The notes: generated by a model not told the origin, from the sequence alone. A DNA stretch of 42,511 nt from Erythrobacter sp. (GCA_030148605.1 JASBTD010000019.1:1-42511), one strand, 5' to 3'; positions 1 through 8,291 are shown, numbered from the stretch's first letter. Numbers and translations are program-made.

Positions 1-948
1 GGGCACGTCGAAGCTGCGACCATAGAGAAGTTCATTCTCCAGGAACACGACCGGGTCGGTCGAGCGGATCGCGGCCTTCAGCAGGCCCTTGGCATCGGCG
101 CTGTCATACGGCGCGATCACGATCAGGCCGGGCACCGATGCATACCACGGGCCATAGTTCTGGCTGTGCTGCGCGCCGACACGGCTCGCTGCGCCATTGG
201 GGCCACGGAACACGATCGGGCAGCGCATCTGGCCGCCGGACATGTAGTTGGTCTTGGCCGCCGAATTGATGATGTGGTCAATCGCCTGCATGGCGAAGTT
301 GAACGTCATGAACTCGACAATCGGTCGCAACCCGCCCATCGCGGCACCGGTGCCAATACCGGCAAAGCCATATTCAGTGATGGGCGTGTCGATCACGCGC
401 TTGGGACCGAATTCGTCGAGCAGGCCCTGAGTGACCTTGTAGGCACCCTGATATTCGGCGACTTCTTCACCCATCACGAACACGCGTTCGTCACGGCGCA
501 TTTCCTCCGCCATCCCGTCACGCAGCGCTTCGCGCACGGATACGCTGGTGAAGCTGGTGCCTTCAGGGATCGTTGGATCGGCCTTCGGTTCGGCAGCAGG
601 CTTTGCTGCTTTCTCTTGAGCTCCCGCGGAGGCGGGGGCCTCTTGCGGCGGCGCAACATCGATGGAGGTCTCCGCCTGCGCGGAGACTCGCTCCTCCGCC
701 TCATCCCCTTCGCCTTCAAGTTCGGCAATCACTGTGCCGACTTTCACATTCTCTGTGCCTTCAGCGATGAGGATTTTGGAGAGAACGCCTTCATCGATGG
801 CTTCGAATTCCATCGTAGCCTTGTCTGTCTCGATCTCGGCAATGATATCGCCCGGCTCAATGGAATCGCCTTCCTGCTTAAGCCAGCGCGCGAGCGTGCC
901 CTCTTCCATGGTGGGAGACAGTGCGGGCATTTTGAGTTCGATCGCCAT
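1..948 (-). CDS. pdhB: Pyruvate dehydrogenase E1 component subunit beta with N-terminal lipoyl domain (partial)
   Basis: Beta subunit of the E1 part of the pyruvate dehydrogenase complex (pyruvate to acetyl-CoA, cytoplasm). The ATG is at 948; the reading frame stays open for 316 codons to the window edge, so the C-terminus is missing. Residues 1-80 form a biotinyl/lipoyl domain, with the lipoylated lysine expected at K43 in the motif ETDKATME. An Ala/Pro/Glu-rich linker (about 85-130) follows, then the transketolase-like pyrimidine-binding domain ([18 protein letters not shown] onward). A lipoyl domain on E1-beta is a known alphaproteobacterial arrangement. The gene starts 3 bases after the pdhA stop, so the two are surely co-transcribed and probably made in 1:1 ratio. 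Confidence 0.96.
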   Translation of the reverse strand, partial: MAIELKMPALSPTMEEGTLARWLKQEGDSIEPGDIIAEIETDKATMEFEAIDEGVLSKILIAEGTENVKVGTVIAELEGEGDEAEERVSAQAETSIDVAPPQEAPASAGAQEKAAKPAAEPKADPTIPEGTSFTSVSVREALRDGMAEEMRRDERVFVMGEEVAEYQGAYKVTQGLLDEFGPKRVIDTPITEYGFAGIGTGAAMGGLRPIVEFMTFNFAMQAIDHIINSAAKTNYMSGGQMRCPIVFRGPNGAASRVGAQHSQNYGPWYASVPGLIVIAPYDSADAKGLLKAAIRSTDPVVFLENELLYGRSFDVP

Positions 949-951
949 GGC

Positions 952-2034
952 TCAATACTCCTCCACCAGAACATCGGTGTAGAGTTCGCTTGGCTCCGGC
1001 TCAGGTGAAGTTTCAGCAAAGTCTGCGCTTTCGGCGACGCGTGCGCGGATGGCCTTGTCGATCGCTTTCAAATCGTCCTCTGTCTTGCCCTTCTCGATAA
1101 GGACTTTCTTCAAGCCTTCAATCGGGTCCTTGTGATCGCGCACGTCCTGTACTTCCTCACGGCTGCGATATTTCGCAGGGTCAGACATCGAGTGCCCGCG
1201 ATAGCGATAGGTGTTGAGCTCCATCAGCACCGGCCCGCCACCTTCGCGCACATGTTTGAAGGCGATTTCGGCTGCGCCGCGAACTTCCAGCACGTCCATT
1301 CCGTTCACATCCATGCCCGGAATCCGGAAGGCTGTGCCGCGACGGTGGAATTCGGTTTCAGCGCTTGAACGCGCGGTGCTGGTACCCATCGCGTACTGAT
1401 TGTTCTCCACCACGAACACGATGGGCAGGTTCCACAGCGCCGCCATGTTGAAGGTCTCATAGACCTGGCCCTGGTTCGCTGCGCCGTCTCCGAAGTAAGC
1501 GAGGCACAGCCCGCCATCCTCATTGTACTTGTGCGCCAGCGCCAAACCGCCGCCAAGCGCAACCTGTGCGCCCACGATGCCGTGGCCGCCGTAGAATTTA
1601 TGCTCGGTGCTGAACATGTGCATCGAGCCGCCCTTGCCCTTCGAAATGCCTGCCTGGCGCCCTGTCAGCTCGGCCATGATGACATTGGGATCGATCCCGT
1701 AGGCCAGCATGTGGCCATGATCACGATAGCCGGTGATCACGCTGTCACGATCATTGTCGAGCGCGCTTTGCAAGCCGATCGCGACTGCTTCCTGCCCGAT
1801 ATACAAGTGACAGAAACCGCCGATCAGGCCGAGCCCGTAAAGCTGGCCCGCTTTCTCCTCGAAACGGCGGATCAGAAGCATCTGCTCGTAGAATTTGAGC
1901 ATCTCTTCTTCGCTCGCGTCATAGCGCGGGTTCTTCTCATGCGCTTCCTGAAGCGAATGCAGAACAAATTCCGGATTGTCAGATGCTGACTTCTTGGTCG
2001 ACGATTTGCTCGTCTTTTTCGCGGCTTTGGCCAA
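952..2034 (-). CDS. pdhA: Pyruvate dehydrogenase E1 component subunit alpha
   Basis: Thiamine-diphosphate-dependent E1-alpha subunit, 360 residues, the usual length. The TPP motif starts with GDGAANQGQ and ends at VVENN; the phosphorylation-loop-like region YRYRGHSMSDP is present. The N-terminus is a Lys/Ser/Ala-rich tail (AKKTSKSSTKKSA) before the fold. The start is a TTG, chosen because AAGGA lies 8 bases upstream and no in-frame ATG lies between it and conserved sequence. It lies upstream of pdhB and downstream of ftsB on the same strand; the 129 bases between ftsB and pdhA probably hold its promoter. Confidence 0.96.
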   Translation of the reverse strand: MAKAAKKTSKSSTKKSASDNPEFVLHSLQEAHEKNPRYDASEEEMLKFYEQMLLIRRFEEKAGQLYGLGLIGGFCHLYIGQEAVAIGLQSALDNDRDSVITGYRDHGHMLAYGIDPNVIMAELTGRQAGISKGKGGSMHMFSTEHKFYGGHGIVGAQVALGGGLALAHKYNEDGGLCLAYFGDGAANQGQVYETFNMAALWNLPIVFVVENNQYAMGTSTARSSAETEFHRRGTAFRIPGMDVNGMDVLEVRGAAEIAFKHVREGGGPVLMELNTYRYRGHSMSDPAKYRSREEVQDVRDHKDPIEGLKKVLIEKGKTEDDLKAIDKAIRARVAESADFAETSPEPEPSELYTDVLVEEY

Positions 2035-2163
2035 AGCTCAAATCCTTGTTGTTTCTCTCTTCCCGGGGAGGTGGGCTACCGGGTCGCTATAGGCGCAAGG
2101 CAACAGATGACGCAACGTCATGCGCGCATCTTGCATACGAAATCTTGGTTATGCGTGGATCGA

Positions 2164-2490
2164 CTATTCGTCGTCGAGCGTGATCACCACTTCATCGGGG
2201 TGAACCACATTCATGTTCTTGCGCAGCAGTTCACCGACAAGATCTGGATCCGCACCATCGGGATTGAGCCGGTCGACCTTGTTCTTCAGCGCATCGCGCT
2301 CTTCCTGCAGCTGCGCGATCTGTGCCTGGCGTTGCTGGAGCAGCTCTTCGCTTTCGTTCCATGCGAGCAGGCCGGTCGGTCCCGCAATCGCGAAACCGGC
2401 GATCAGCAGCAAGCCGGCAAGCGCCAACGCCTGCCGAATCTGCTCTTTTGGAATGCGCTTTTTTGATCCCGCCTGTCTCACGGGACGCAC
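2164..2490 (-). CDS. ftsB: Septum formation initiator, FtsB/DivIC family
   Basis: Small bitopic cell-division protein of 108 residues, expected to bridge FtsL and FtsQ at the septum. A short basic cytoplasmic tail (1-17) is followed by one membrane segment (about 20-42) and a periplasmic coiled coil with heptad spacing (about 46-75, EELLQQRQAQIAQLQEERD). The C-terminal part is acidic. The start is a GTG with no clear ribosome site; no better start exists in the frame. Position just upstream of pdhA is usual in alphaproteobacteria. The family call rests on architecture and context rather than strong residue signatures. Confidence 0.85.
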   Translation of the reverse strand: MRPVRQAGSKKRIPKEQIRQALALAGLLLIAGFAIAGPTGLLAWNESEELLQQRQAQIAQLQEERDALKNKVDRLNPDGADPDLVGELLRKNMNVVHPDEVVITLDDE

Positions 2491-2534
2491 AGAATCATAG
2501 TTAACTCAGCGGATCAAGCGGTTTGTGTCATAAA

Positions 2535-3692
2535 TCAGTAGGAACGCGGCAGGCCGAGCACATGTTCGGAGAGATAAGACAGGATCAGGTTCGTGGAAAT
2601 CGGCGCGACCGTATAAAGGCGTGCTTCGCGGAACTTGCGCTCGACATCATATTCCTCGGCAAATCCGAAACCGCCAAAGGTCTGCACACACATGTCAGCC
2701 GCAGCCCAGCTTGCTTCGGATGCGAGCAGCTTTGCCATGTTCGCCTCTTCGCCCGGATTGCCGCCCCGATCGTAAACTTCTGCCGCGTGATGCACCATCA
2801 GTTCTGCCGCACGCATCTGTGCGTAACAGCGGGCGATCGGGAACTGCACACCCTGATTCTGGCCGATGGGACGGCTGAAGACTTCGCGCTCTAACGCATA
2901 GCCCTTGGCCTTCTCGATAAACCACTTCGCATCGCCAATGCACTCCGCCGCGATCAGGATACGCTCTGCGTTCATGCCGGAGAGTATGTAGCGAAAGCCC
3001 TTCCCCTCTTCGCCGATCAGAGCGCTGGCCGGAATGCGCATGTCGTCGAAAAAGACCTCGCAGGATGAGTGATTCATCATCGTGCGGATCGGCTTGATGG
3101 TCATGCCCTGTCCCACGACTTCGCGCATATCGACCAGAAAGATCGACAGGCCTTCAGTGCGCTTTTCGACCTGGTCGCGCGGCGTTGTTCGCGCGAGCAG
3201 CAGCATCAGGTCCGAATGCTCGGCGCGGCTCGTCCAGATCTTCTGCCCGTTCACGACATAGTGATCGCCATCGCGCACTGCTCGGGTCTTCAACGACAGC
3301 GTGTCGGTGCCGCTGGTCGGTTCTGACACACCGAAGGCCTGAAGCCGCAATTCGCCGCTTGCAATCTTGGGCAGATACTCGCTTTTCTGCGCATCGCTTC
3401 CGTAGCGCAGCAGCGTGTTCATGATGTACATTTGCGCGTGCGCGGCGCCGCCATTGCAGCCCGATGCCTGGATTTCCTCCATGATCACTGCAGCCGCATC
3501 GAGCTTCAACCCGCTGCCGCCGAATTCTTCCGGGATCAGCGCGGCGAGAAACCCTGACTTGGTCAGCGCGTCGACAAACTCCGCCGGATAGTCGCGCACG
3601 CGATCCTTCTCGCGCCAGTACTCACCGGGAAATTCGTCACACAGCGCGCGCACGGCGCGGCGGATTTCAGCCAGTTCTTCATTTTCCTGCAT
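2535..3692 (-). CDS. Acyl-CoA dehydrogenase
   Basis: FAD-dependent acyl-CoA dehydrogenase of 385 residues, oxidising an acyl-CoA to the 2-enoyl-CoA; substrate unknown. The frame is open to 3809, but the ATG at 3692 with AAGGA upstream gives the normal family length. FAD/substrate signatures are seen at 117-135 (QAFGVSEPTSGTD) and 148-156 (NGQKIWTSR), and the C-terminal helical domain is complete. The usual catalytic Glu near the C-terminus (motif YEGT) is replaced: the aligned stretch 360-367 reads YTVAPIST, with Pro at the Glu position. Glu243 in NAER sits where isovaleryl-CoA dehydrogenase carries its base, so the base is probably moved rather than lost. It is divergent from mscS. Confidence 0.92.
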   Translation of the reverse strand: MQENEELAEIRRAVRALCDEFPGEYWREKDRVRDYPAEFVDALTKSGFLAALIPEEFGGSGLKLDAAAVIMEEIQASGCNGGAAHAQMYIMNTLLRYGSDAQKSEYLPKIASGELRLQAFGVSEPTSGTDTLSLKTRAVRDGDHYVVNGQKIWTSRAEHSDLMLLLARTTPRDQVEKRTEGLSIFLVDMREVVGQGMTIKPIRTMMNHSSCEVFFDDMRIPASALIGEEGKGFRYILSGMNAERILIAAECIGDAKWFIEKAKGYALEREVFSRPIGQNQGVQFPIARCYAQMRAAELMVHHAAEVYDRGGNPGEEANMAKLLASEASWAAADMCVQTFGGFGFAEEYDVERKFREARLYTVAPISTNLILSYLSEHVLGLPRSY

Positions 3693-3852
3693 CGCGGGCG
3701 GATATCCTTTTCGTCTTGTGCCGCGCTGCTTGCCGAAAGGTGCGGCCCAAGTCCACCTGATCAAGTTGATAGAATGATATCGGCACACCCTTTTCGGAAC
3801 TTGCCGCATGCTTTATCCATTGGTCTGGAAAGCAACGGGGAACTCACACAAG

Positions 3853-4716
3853 ATGCTCGCTCAGATCGATTATCAGGTCACTAATATGTGGAACAGCTTC
3901 ATTTCGGCTGTTCCCGTGCTCGTTATCGCGATCATCGTATTGCTGCTTACCGGCCTGATTGCCGGTTCAGCGGTGAAGATCACAGACAAGCTGACCGGCA
4001 AGACCGAGCTCCGCCCTTCGCTGCGCAATCTGATCGAAACATTGGTCAAGCTGGCACTCTGGTTGCTGGGCGTGATGCTGGCGGCGATCATTGTCTTCCC
4101 TGACCTGACACCCGGCAGCCTGTTTGCCGGGCTTGGCATCGGTGCCGTGGCGATCGGTTTCGCTTTCCAGGATATCTTCGAGAACTTCCTTGCCGGCGTG
4201 CTCATCATGCTGCGCGAGAAAATGCGCATAGGCGATGTGATCGAATGCGAAGGGATCAACGGCAAGGTAGAGCATATTACCTTGCGTGAGACGCATGTTC
4301 GCTCACTTTCGGGTGAGCTTACCGTCGTCCCTAATTCGATCCTGTTCAAGAACCCGGTCGAAATCCTGACTGATCAGGCGCAGCGGCGGTATGACGTGGT
4401 CATAGGCGTTTCTTATGACACCAATCTCGACCATGCTGCCGAAGTGATCCGCAAGGCGGTGGAAAGCGTTGACGGAATTGATCTCGACAAGGGCATCGAT
4501 ATCTTCGCCCAGGAATTCAATTCAAGCTCGGTCGATTTCCTGGTGCGCTGGTGGTCTGGATCAGCCGCGCGAGACGGATGGGAATCGAAAGACCGGATCG
4601 TGCGTGCGATCAAGCAGGGCCTGGACAATGCAGGGATCGAGATCCCCTTCCCCTACATCATGCATACCTTCAAAGAGAGAGTTCCCATGGGCTCCGGGCC
4701 CGGCGAAAGCGCCTAA
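3853..4716 (+). CDS. Small-conductance mechanosensitive channel (MscS family)
   Basis: Inner-membrane channel of 287 residues that should open on membrane tension and release solutes after hypo-osmotic shock. Three membrane segments lie in the first 115 residues. The pore helix region reads GLGIGAVAIGFAFQDIFENF, the alanine/glycine-packed TM3 of MscS, followed by the beta domain (IGDVIECEGINGKVEHITLRETHVRS) and the alpha-beta C-terminal domain. The frame runs upstream to an ATG at 3808; 3853 was chosen because GGGGA lies 11 bases before it and the extra residues look non-conserved. An ATG at 3886 is also possible. The 160 bases between it and the acyl-CoA dehydrogenase must hold both promoters. 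Confidence 0.93.
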   Translation: MLAQIDYQVTNMWNSFISAVPVLVIAIIVLLLTGLIAGSAVKITDKLTGKTELRPSLRNLIETLVKLALWLLGVMLAAIIVFPDLTPGSLFAGLGIGAVAIGFAFQDIFENFLAGVLIMLREKMRIGDVIECEGINGKVEHITLRETHVRSLSGELTVVPNSILFKNPVEILTDQAQRRYDVVIGVSYDTNLDHAAEVIRKAVESVDGIDLDKGIDIFAQEFNSSSVDFLVRWWSGSAARDGWESKDRIVRAIKQGLDNAGIEIPFPYIMHTFKERVPMGSGPGESA

Positions 4717-4765
4717 TCGGGCAGCTTCGAGGATTTCCCTCAGCTAGCCAATCAGAGGGGAATGG

Positions 4766-5971
4766 ATGCAAGCGAGCGGATATCTCAGCCGTGCGCAAGA
4801 GTATGGGCTCGCCGCGACCACTGCGGTGGTTACGGCCAATGCCTATTACATCCACCCGATCATCGGCGAGGTCGCGCGCGACTTTGGCGTCGACGCCGCT
4901 GCGATCGGGCTTGTTCCCGCGCTGAACCAGATTGCGCTCGCTCTGGGAATATTCCTGCTGTTGCCATTGGGTGATCGGTACTCGAATCGCAGCCTGTGCA
5001 TCCTGTTTGTAAGCCTGCAAACGCTCGCGATGCTGGGAATGGCGCTTGCTGCGCAGTTCGCGCTGTTTACGCTGGCCTCCACATTGCTGGGGTTCGTGAC
5101 GATTGCGCCCTATCTGCTCCCGGCCTTTGCCTCGAAGCGCGTCGCGCCAGACCGGCTGGGACAAGTCACAGCTTTCCTCACAGCAGGTGTCATCTTCGGT
5201 ATTCTTGTCGCCCGCGTAGGGGCTGGTGTAGTCGCAGAGGAATATGGTTGGCGGACTGTCTATTGGATCGCGTCCATATTGATGATTCTCGTCACCCTTG
5301 CGCTGCCTGTTGCGATGCGCAGCGAGACAGCGACGGAAAAGCGCCCCAGCGGCTCTTACGCAAAGTTGCTGGGATCCGTGTTCGGGCTGGCAAAACAACA
5401 CCGCGAGATATTACTTTCCGCGGCGATCCAAGCGCTCAATTTCGCGATGTTTACCGCAACCTGGCTCGCGCTGGCGCTACATCTGACCAGCCCGGAGCTT
5501 GGCTACGGCGTTGACACGGTCGGCTATCTTGCCGGTATCGCGGCGGTCAGCATCTTTTCCACCCCGCGTATCGGGCGTTGGGCGGACAAGGTTGGCGCGC
5601 GCAAGGCACGCTTTGTGTTGGCGGCGCTGCAACTGATTGGAACCAGCCTGCTCTACCCGTTCGGAACGGGCGCGCTTGCCATCCTGGTCCCGCTGGTTCT
5701 GGTCAATCTGGTCGGCCCGGGAGTGGACGTGACAGGGCGCATGACCTTCCTCTCGCTCGCGCCAGAAATCCGTACGCGGCTGACCACCATCTATGTCGTG
5801 ATCATGTTCATCGGCGGCGGCTTCGGCAGCATCATGGGCACGGCATCATACGATTGGGGCGGCTGGGCCGCGACCTGCGCGATGATAGTCACGGCATCGC
5901 TGATCAACACGAGCCTCGCCTATCTCGCATTCCGGCGTTGGAGAGAAGGTAATTTGGTGACCCCGGCGTGA
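4766..5971 (+). CDS. MFS transporter
   Basis: Major facilitator superfamily permease, 401 residues, with about 12 hydrophobic segments. The loop between segments 2 and 3 carries LPLGDRYSNR, a variant of the MFS motif GxxxDRxGRR. A central hydrophilic loop (about 185-205, SETATEKRPSGSYAK) separates the two six-helix halves. The substrate cannot be read from sequence; it resembles the bacterial arabinose-efflux/drug-efflux type. The ATG has GAGGGGAA just upstream. The last 17 bases, including the stop codon, overlap the 3' end of a tRNA-Arg gene on the other strand. Confidence 0.9.
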   Translation: MQASGYLSRAQEYGLAATTAVVTANAYYIHPIIGEVARDFGVDAAAIGLVPALNQIALALGIFLLLPLGDRYSNRSLCILFVSLQTLAMLGMALAAQFALFTLASTLLGFVTIAPYLLPAFASKRVAPDRLGQVTAFLTAGVIFGILVARVGAGVVAEEYGWRTVYWIASILMILVTLALPVAMRSETATEKRPSGSYAKLLGSVFGLAKQHREILLSAAIQALNFAMFTATWLALALHLTSPELGYGVDTVGYLAGIAAVSIFSTPRIGRWADKVGARKARFVLAALQLIGTSLLYPFGTGALAILVPLVLVNLVGPGVDVTGRMTFLSLAPEIRTRLTTIYVVIMFIGGGFGSIMGTASYDWGGWAATCAMIVTASLINTSLAYLAFRRWREGNLVTPA

Positions 5972-6031
5972 TTCGAACACGCGGCCCCCAGATTAGGAAT
6001 CTGGTGCTCTATCCGGCTGAGCTACGGGGCC
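5955..6031 (-). tRNA. tRNA-Arg (anticodon CCT)
   Basis: On the minus strand a full cloverleaf can be folded. The acceptor stem GGCCCCG pairs with CGGGGTC (one G-U pair). The D arm begins at TAGCTCAGCCGG. The anticodon stem CCAGA/TCTGG encloses the loop TTCCTAA with anticodon CCT, and the T arm carries GTTCGAATC. Discriminator A is followed by an encoded CCA (5957-5955). It reads the rare arginine codon AGG. The 3' end overlaps the end of the MFS gene in antisense. Confidence 0.97.
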
Positions 6032-6067
6032 CCGCCGCCCGTTTAGCAGGTGGAATCGCCAAAGCAA

Positions 6068-6535
6068 TCAATTGAGTTTGTCAGGCGGCGCAACCGGGAA
6101 AGGCAGCGGCGCAACCGCGATCCCTTCATCGACCAGGCTCTTCGCTTCTTCGAGGCTCGCCTGACCATGGATCGGTTTCTCGTCGGTTTCGCCATAGTGC
6201 ATCTTGCGCGAAGTCTCCGCGAACTTGTCACCAACCCAGGTGCTTTTCTTGAGGGCTTCCGCCTGTGCCTTGGCAAGCTTTGCCATCGCTTCCTGCACTT
6301 CGGCTGGCATGGGCTGGTTTGAAACCGGGGTCGATGCCTTTGGAGCGCCGCTATCGTCGCGCGTATTGCCCTTCGCCGGAACAGCCGGCGCCATCGGGGC
6401 CTTGACGACCTCTGCACTGCCACATTGAGGGCACGCGAGCAGGCCGCGCTCACGCTGCTCCGCAAAGTCTGCAGACGAGCCGAACCACCCTTCGAAGCGA
6501 TGGCTCTGGTCACAGATGAGGTCATAAACGATCAT
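6068..6535 (-). CDS. DUF1178 family protein
   Basis: Conserved protein of 155 residues of unknown function. The N-terminus MIVYDLICDQSHRFEGWF is the hallmark of DUF1178. The CPQCG at 35-39, together with the Cys near residue 8, suggests a small zinc-ribbon-like site (inference). A low-complexity Ala/Pro middle is followed by a conserved helical tail (GDKFAETSRKMHYGE). It starts 8 bases after the stop of the amidohydrolase gene and so is the last gene of the grxC operon. This neighbourhood is common in alphaproteobacteria. Confidence 0.9.
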   Translation of the reverse strand: MIVYDLICDQSHRFEGWFGSSADFAEQRERGLLACPQCGSAEVVKAPMAPAVPAKGNTRDDSGAPKASTPVSNQPMPAEVQEAMAKLAKAQAEALKKSTWVGDKFAETSRKMHYGETDEKPIHGQASLEEAKSLVDEGIAVAPLPFPVAPPDKLN

Positions 6536-6543
6536 TGCAGGGC

Positions 6544-7359
6544 CTATTTGGCGATCGGGCGCCGATTGGCAAGGCTTGGCAGCTGACGGCGCACCTCATC
6601 GATGCGTGCCATGTCCAAATCCACAAAACCCAGTCCGGGTTCCTCACCGCCCATATCAAGCAGAATCTCGCCCCACGGATCGACCACCAGCGAATGCCCG
6701 TAGGTCGTGCGGCCATCCGCATGATTTCCAACCTGCGCGGCGGCAATCACGAAGGCGCTTGCTTCGATCGCCCGAGCGCGAAGCAAGACATGCCAGTGAT
6801 CGCGCCCGGTTGGCACTGTGAAGGCTGCGGGGATCGCAATGGCATCGCATTTGCGCTGACCCAGTTCCTCGAACAGCGCCGGAAAGCGGATGTCGTAGCA
6901 AATCGTCAGACCCAATCGCCCCAATGGCGTGTCTTCAGCCGTGACAACTTCCTTGCCCGGCTCATAGGCGCTGCTTTCACGCCAGGTCTCACCGCTGGCC
7001 AGCTCGACATCGAACATATGGATCTTGTCATACTGCGCGTAAATCTCGCCTGAAGGAGAGAACAGCCATTGGCGATTGGCCAAGCGATCATCGTCGCGGC
7101 GAACCGGCCCGCCCACTGTTATCCAAAGCTCCTGTTCGGCTGCCAATGCGGCAAATCGATCTGGATAGGGCGAATCCTGCTGAGTCTGGATCTTCGTAGC
7201 CGCGCGTTGACGATCCCGATCGAGCAGCAGGCTCATTTCAGGTGTGAAGAGCATTTGCGCCCCGCCCTCGCGTGCTGCCCTCGCAGCCTTCTCAATGACG
7301 GCAAAATTGGCTTCGGGATCAATGCCCGAAGTCATCTGCAAGACAGCGATGCGAGGCAC
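6544..7359 (-). CDS. Carbon-nitrogen hydrolase, Nit1/Nit2-like (probable deaminated glutathione amidase)
   Basis: Nitrilase-superfamily amidase, 271 residues. The catalytic Glu-Lys-Cys triad is visible: E41 in FTPEMS, K112 in YDKIHMFDV and C154 in LTICYDIRFP. The YDKIHMFDV and CYDIRFP signatures fit the Nit1/Nit2 branch, whose known job is to hydrolyse deaminated glutathione or omega-amides; the exact substrate is inference. The start is GTG with AAGG 7 bases upstream, lying across the grxC stop. Neighbouring grxC makes a link with thiol metabolism plausible. Confidence 0.92.
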   Translation of the reverse strand: MPRIAVLQMTSGIDPEANFAVIEKAARAAREGGAQMLFTPEMSLLLDRDRQRAATKIQTQQDSPYPDRFAALAAEQELWITVGGPVRRDDDRLANRQWLFSPSGEIYAQYDKIHMFDVELASGETWRESSAYEPGKEVVTAEDTPLGRLGLTICYDIRFPALFEELGQRKCDAIAIPAAFTVPTGRDHWHVLLRARAIEASAFVIAAAQVGNHADGRTTYGHSLVVDPWGEILLDMGGEEPGLGFVDLDMARIDEVRRQLPSLANRRPIAK

Positions 7360-7368
7360 GCCGCTGCC

Positions 7369-7626
7369 TTACCCAGCCAGAAGTGCGTCTAGCTTGCCTT
7401 CGCGATCAAGCGCGACGAGATCGTCAGACCCGCCGACATGCACATCGCCGATAAAGATTTGCGGCACGGTCATCGCGTTGGGTGCGCGCGCCAGCATCTC
7501 TGCCCGCTTCGGCCCGCCCATGGTGATGTCATACTCGTTAAACTCCACGCCCTTCTGCTTCAAAAGGCGTTTCGCGCGAACGCAAAACGGGCATGCGAAT
7601 TTGGTGTACATGTCGATTTCAGGCAT
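7369..7626 (-). CDS. grxC: Glutaredoxin 3
   Basis: Cytoplasmic dithiol glutaredoxin of 85 residues, reducing disulfides and mixed disulfides with glutathione. The active site CPFC sits at residues 12-15 (FACPFC), the cis-proline in TVPQIFI, and the glutathione-binding GGSDD near residue 65. The frame is open up to 7800, but the ATG at 7626 gives the normal length with AGGGA 11 bases upstream. The upstream extension would run through the heat-shock control region of the divergent hsp20 gene. It is the first gene of a three-gene operon. Confidence 0.94.
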   Translation of the reverse strand: MPEIDMYTKFACPFCVRAKRLLKQKGVEFNEYDITMGGPKRAEMLARAPNAMTVPQIFIGDVHVGGSDDLVALDREGKLDALLAG

Positions 7627-7681
7627 CGAAAATTCAGTCCCTGTTCGATCTTGCCGGGCGCTGAAATGCAGAACCGCAAGA

Positions 7682-7709
7682 CTTGAAAGTGGTCGTTCGG
7701 TCCCTATTT
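7682..7709 (+). promoter_or_regulatory. RpoH (sigma-32) type heat-shock promoter for hsp20
   Basis: CTTGAAA at 7682-7688 and CCCTATTT at 7702-7709 are separated by 13 bases. The -35 equals the classic sigma-32 consensus and the -10 fits the alphaproteobacterial RpoH form (CYTATNT). Transcription should start around 7716, just before the first leader hairpin. Not tested experimentally. Confidence 0.8.
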
Positions 7710-7717
7710 GGGCGTTG

Positions 7718-7811
7718 TCGAAGCTTGCCGCAATGGGGGCTTCGATTTCAACGTGGAAAGCGCTGCTTTTTGCAGGCTTTCTGTAGTTCAAATTGCTCAT
7801 GAGAGGATTTG
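7718..7811 (+). promoter_or_regulatory. ROSE-like RNA thermometer in the hsp20 5' leader
   Basis: Three successive hairpins fold in the leader. Arms 7718-7724/7739-7745 form 7 perfect pairs. Arms 7756-7766/7772-7781 form 10 pairs with one bulged G. Arms 7789-7798/7803-7811 form 9 pairs. The last one buries the ribosome site GAGGA (7803-7807) against TTGCTC, with a bulged G at 7795 and a weak U-G pair next to it. That is the defining layout of ROSE elements, where the UYGCU motif with a bulged G faces the Shine-Dalgarno. Heating should melt it and free translation of hsp20, which begins 4 bases downstream. Confidence 0.85.
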
Positions 7812-7814
7812 TTT

Positions 7815-8291
7815 ATGTCACGTCTAGATTTCACACCCTATCGCCGCAGCACCGTTGGTTTCGATCGTCTGTTCGATCTGCTTGAAAACCAGACCCGGCT
7901 GAATGCTGGCGACAATTATCCCCCTTTCAACATCGAGCGCCGCAGCGAAGATCAGTATCGCATCACGCTGGCAGTTGCCGGATTCCGTCCGGAAGACCTC
8001 GATATCACCGCGCAGCAAAACCTGCTGACTGTCCAGGGCAAGAAGCGCGAAGACGCTGCCGATGGTGAAATGCTGCATGTCGGCATTGCCAATCGCGGTT
8101 TCGAGCGCCGCTTCGAGCTTGCCGATTATGTCCGCGTTGAAGGCGCAGATCTGGAAAACGGCTTGCTGGTGATCGATCTGGTTCGCGAAGTGCCGGATGC
8201 GATGAAGCCCAAGAAGATCCTGGTTGGCGGCAGCGCCCAGTTGAAGTCAGTGCCCAGTGCCAAGGATGATGGCGAAGCCAGCGCGGCCTGA
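7815..8291 (+). CDS. Small heat-shock protein, Hsp20/IbpA family
   Basis: ATP-independent holdase chaperone, 158 residues, keeping unfolding proteins soluble until Hsp70/ClpB refold them. An alpha-crystallin domain spans about 37-130 (YPPFNIERRSEDQYRITLAV ... ENGLLVIDLVREVP), preceded by a short N-terminal arm with FDRLFDLL as in IbpA. The typical tail I-x-I/V motif is weak (KKILVGG). The ATG at 7815 has GAGAGGA 7 bases upstream; a TTG at 7809 falls inside that site and was rejected. It is controlled by the RpoH-like promoter and the thermometer just upstream, and followed by a hairpin terminator candidate. Confidence 0.95.
   Translation: MSRLDFTPYRRSTVGFDRLFDLLENQTRLNAGDNYPPFNIERRSEDQYRITLAVAGFRPEDLDITAQQNLLTVQGKKREDAADGEMLHVGIANRGFERRFELADYVRVEGADLENGLLVIDLVREVPDAMKPKKILVGGSAQLKSVPSAKDDGEASAA

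Noticed and set aside
3693..3809. 39-residue N-terminal extension of the acyl-CoA dehydrogenase
   Set aside because: It is not dehydrogenase-like, exceeds the family length and invades the divergent promoter region.
4670..5401. 243-residue minus-strand open frame across mscS and the MFS gene
   Set aside because: Shadow of the MFS gene; low-complexity Arg/Gln/His composition and no family features.
7627..7800. N-terminal extension of grxC
   Set aside because: It would run through the RpoH promoter and ROSE hairpins of hsp20, and glutaredoxin 3 is complete from 7626.
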